Positions 6,800 to 8,422 of a stretch of 8,422 nt of DNA are shown here, in pieces; position 1 is the stretch's first letter; every line of letters starts with the position of its first letter. The notes beneath the pieces were generated by a model. It searched no databases. It worked only from the letters and a program-made list of their open reading frames with translations, and had not been told where the DNA came from. The position numbers and the translations under genes are program-made. The stretch spans positions 1 through 8,422 of the forward strand of contig JAAZZY010000073.1 of the NCBI GenBank assembly GCA_014239035.1, written 5' to 3'. This DNA is from Chlamydiia bacterium (GTDB lineage Bacteria > Chlamydiota > Chlamydiia > Chlamydiales > JAAZZY01).

Positions 6800-7840
6800 C
6801 TAAAAAAGCCATGTAAAAGATACTAGCCAAGCAACAAAAGCACTGCTATTGCGCCCTGCTAGGCTAAACCAAGCTCCTCCTAGGGCTCCGAACTTATCGT
6901 TTGCATTAAACTCAATTGCTGGAGCAACGCTCCAGTTTTGGTTGCCAGGGGTGCCTACTACAGCCCCTCCATTATTTCCAGAAAACTTGGAGGGAGCGGT
7001 TGCTGTGTATTGCCAATCAGTGGCAAACACCCATCGTTTTGTAAGACTAAATTCCCAGGCAAAAATAGATGTGAAATTATTGCCTACCTTAACAGTTCCC
7101 TCTGTACCAGGAGCACCTCCATAGGCATTGATTCCTTTGACAGTAGTTCGGCTGTTGATGGTGTATGCAAAGCTCCATCGAAATAAGAAAGGGTGGTATT
7201 TAGTTGGGTCAATGTCGCGTCTAAATATAGAATTAAAGTTCTTTTGAAAGTTTAAAGAAGCGCCGACGCCATATGCACCAGAGCCTGTTGCGTCCGTTCC
7301 CTGTTTGCTAGCTCTCATGTGTCTATATTTTCCCGAAGGGAAATTCATTGAAACTTGCATTACGCAGGAGGGAATAACGGTCTCTATAACGCCTTCTAGA
7401 AGTTGAATTCCTGTGGCAAGATTTGTATCACCATACCCAAAAAAATGTTGATCTCGATTCCTATTTAAGAAAGCTTGAACGGTAAGATCTATGTCCATAA
7501 AATTGGTTAAGCCGTATTGAAGAACGGTGAGAAATCGATGTTGAAGGTTAGAGCGTGTGCCTTGTTTTCTCCAGCTTCGCGAATATGTGCCATAATTCTT
7601 AGTTAGAAAGTAGTAGGGTTGGGTGTTGAAATAGCCATAGGGGACAGTATGAGCTGATGGTGCTAAAAGAGGGCCTGTGTAAAACGGACTATAGGTTCCA
7701 TAAAGGTTTTGAATAAACTGACTCTTCTCTGCTCCGTGAGCAGAATCGACTCGCCCCTGAAGAAGACCCCAAGAAGATAGAGAGGAAAAGTTTAAAGACG
7801 CAAGTCCAATGATAAAGCACTGTGTAAAGAAAGATCTCAT
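6800..7840 (-). CDS. Outer-membrane beta-barrel protein with signal peptide
   Basis: 346 residues from the ATG at 7840-7838. The N-terminus, MRSFFTQCFIIGLASLNFSS, has a charged start and a hydrophobic core like a signal peptide, with possible cleavage near residues 33-37 (SAHGA). The mature part is rich in Gly, Asn, Tyr, Phe and Trp with alternating polar and apolar strands, and it ends FVAWLVSFTWLF. A C-terminal Phe on an amphipathic last strand is the usual signal for barrel assembly by BamA. The family is not certain; it resembles the broad group of bacterial transport/MetA-pathway-like barrels, and the ligand is unknown. An in-frame TTG at 7870 would add ten residues before the signal peptide. 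I prefer the ATG because it puts a proper signal peptide at the end, although neither start has a good Shine-Dalgarno sequence. It lies 78 bases after asd and 41 bases before the glycosyltransferase on the same strand. Confidence 0.75.
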   Translation of the reverse strand: MRSFFTQCFIIGLASLNFSSLSSWGLLQGRVDSAHGAEKSQFIQNLYGTYSPFYTGPLLAPSAHTVPYGYFNTQPYYFLTKNYGTYSRSWRKQGTRSNLQHRFLTVLQYGLTNFMDIDLTVQAFLNRNRDQHFFGYGDTNLATGIQLLEGVIETVIPSCVMQVSMNFPSGKYRHMRASKQGTDATGSGAYGVGASLNFQKNFNSIFRRDIDPTKYHPFLFRWSFAYTINSRTTVKGINAYGGAPGTEGTVKVGNNFTSIFAWEFSLTKRWVFATDWQYTATAPSKFSGNNGGAVVGTPGNQNWSVAPAIEFNANDKFGALGGAWFSLAGRNSSAFVAWLVSFTWLF

Positions 7841-7918
7841 TTTGCTGAAGGAAAGCACTGTTATATTCAAAGTTTTACATCTTACGCTATGAGCAGTATT
7901 TATTTTAATAAAAAATGT

Positions 7919-8422
7919 TTATATATTGCAATGGATGGAAGGTTCCTTGCAAACATCAGAAATAGATGCTGGGTAGCGATCGACTAAAAGCTCGGCATTT
8001 AAAATTGCAGCTCCTGCAGCTCCTCTTACCATGTTATTAACAAGAAGATTGAATTTGTAACCTAAGATAGGGCAGGCTCTGAGCTTGCCTATAGACGCGC
8101 TCATTCCATGATCTAAGTTTTGGCATGTTCTTGGCTGTGGGAAATAAGGATCGGAAAAATATCGTAGAGCTTTTTCTGGAGATGAAGGCAAGCGAGAGAT
8201 CTCTTGATTAAAGCTCTCTATTGCCCTTAGAATTTCACTAAGAGAGGTCTGCTTTTCAAGCTCCACAGATACACTCATAAAATGACCATTTTGTATAGGT
8301 ACGCGGTTGCACTGGGCGCTTATGAGGCAATCTATGCCCAAAATCTTCTTAGGCTCAGACTCTACTTTCTCTTCTTCATCAGCGATATGAGGAATAATAT
8401 TGCTGTGCATCTCATACGAACT
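7919..8422 (-). CDS. asd: Aspartate-semialdehyde dehydrogenase, C-terminal part (runs off the window)
   Basis: 167 residues in frame from the window edge to TAA at 7921-7919; the N-terminal NAD(P)-binding half and the catalytic Cys lie outside. The enzyme reduces aspartyl-4-phosphate to aspartate semialdehyde, the branch point to diaminopimelate/lysine and to threonine/methionine. Visible signatures of the archaeal/eukaryal-type family are HSNIIPHIADEEEKVESEP, then KKILG, SAQCNRVPIQNGHFMSVSVE (with the conserved Arg and His of the active-site region), a DP-PQPR segment, and NNMVRGAAGAAILNAELL near the end. The proteobacterial enzyme lacks this pattern. The ATG at 8410 is not the true start: the frame continues upstream as SSYE, matching the family. 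The type agrees with Chlamydiae, where diaminopimelate is made by a small gene cluster including asd. The tail after LLVDRYP is a little longer than I expect. Confidence 0.9.
   Translation of the reverse strand, partial: SSYEMHSNIIPHIADEEEKVESEPKKILGIDCLISAQCNRVPIQNGHFMSVSVELEKQTSLSEILRAIESFNQEISRLPSSPEKALRYFSDPYFPQPRTCQNLDHGMSASIGKLRACPILGYKFNLLVNNMVRGAAGAAILNAELLVDRYPASISDVCKEPSIHCNI

Noticed and set aside
6849..7186. Two overlapping plus-strand open frames (6849-7124 and 6938-7186) inside the outer-membrane protein gene
   Set aside because: Both are antisense to the beta-barrel gene and overlap each other; no ribosome binding site or protein-like features.

Overview
The window is about 8.4 kb of moderately AT-rich bacterial DNA. 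It looks like a Gram-negative, host-associated organism, most likely a member of the Chlamydiota related to the amoeba or arthropod symbionts. This is inference. The clues are an aspartate-semialdehyde dehydrogenase of the archaeal/eukaryal type (also used by Chlamydiae, unlike the proteobacterial type), two neighbouring genes for eukaryotic-like proteins (ankyrin-like repeats, and a RING finger plus ankyrin repeats), an outer-membrane beta-barrel protein and a decayed metabolic gene. Another intracellular Gram-negative lineage cannot be excluded from this window alone.

Left part, plus strand, bases 1-5186 (accessory). Bases 1-125 are extremely AT-rich, about 14% G+C by hand count. They hold the 5' end of a minus-strand reading frame that leaves the window and seems to be shifted in a run of nine A. 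Next comes a protein with a probable signal peptide and a stripped-down Sir2-like domain lacking the zinc module and the usual catalytic histidine. A spermidine synthase gene (speE) follows, broken by an in-frame stop and an internal deletion with a frameshift; its 5' end encodes a signal peptide. After it come a divergent ankyrin-like protein ending at a strong intrinsic terminator, and a RING-H2/ankyrin protein with its own perfect-consensus promoter and Shine-Dalgarno sequence. The RING protein is a candidate secreted E3 ubiquitin ligase acting on the host.

Right part, minus strand, bases 5196-8422 (envelope and core metabolism). Reading right to left: the 3' part of asd, an outer-membrane beta-barrel protein, and a multi-membrane-spanning GT-C glycosyltransferase of the ArnT/PMT type. 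The three lie head to tail with gaps of about 78 and 41 bases. The glycosyltransferase converges on the RING gene with only 9 bases between stop codons.

Taken together, the window is a boundary between conserved envelope/diaminopimelate-lysine genes and a patch of host-interaction genes under turnover. The most interesting item is the RING-H2/ankyrin protein, which keeps all eight zinc ligands and the activating arginine of working eukaryotic E3 ligases. No tRNA, rRNA, CRISPR array, insertion sequence or attachment site was recognised, and no stretch over 300 bases lacks a gene.
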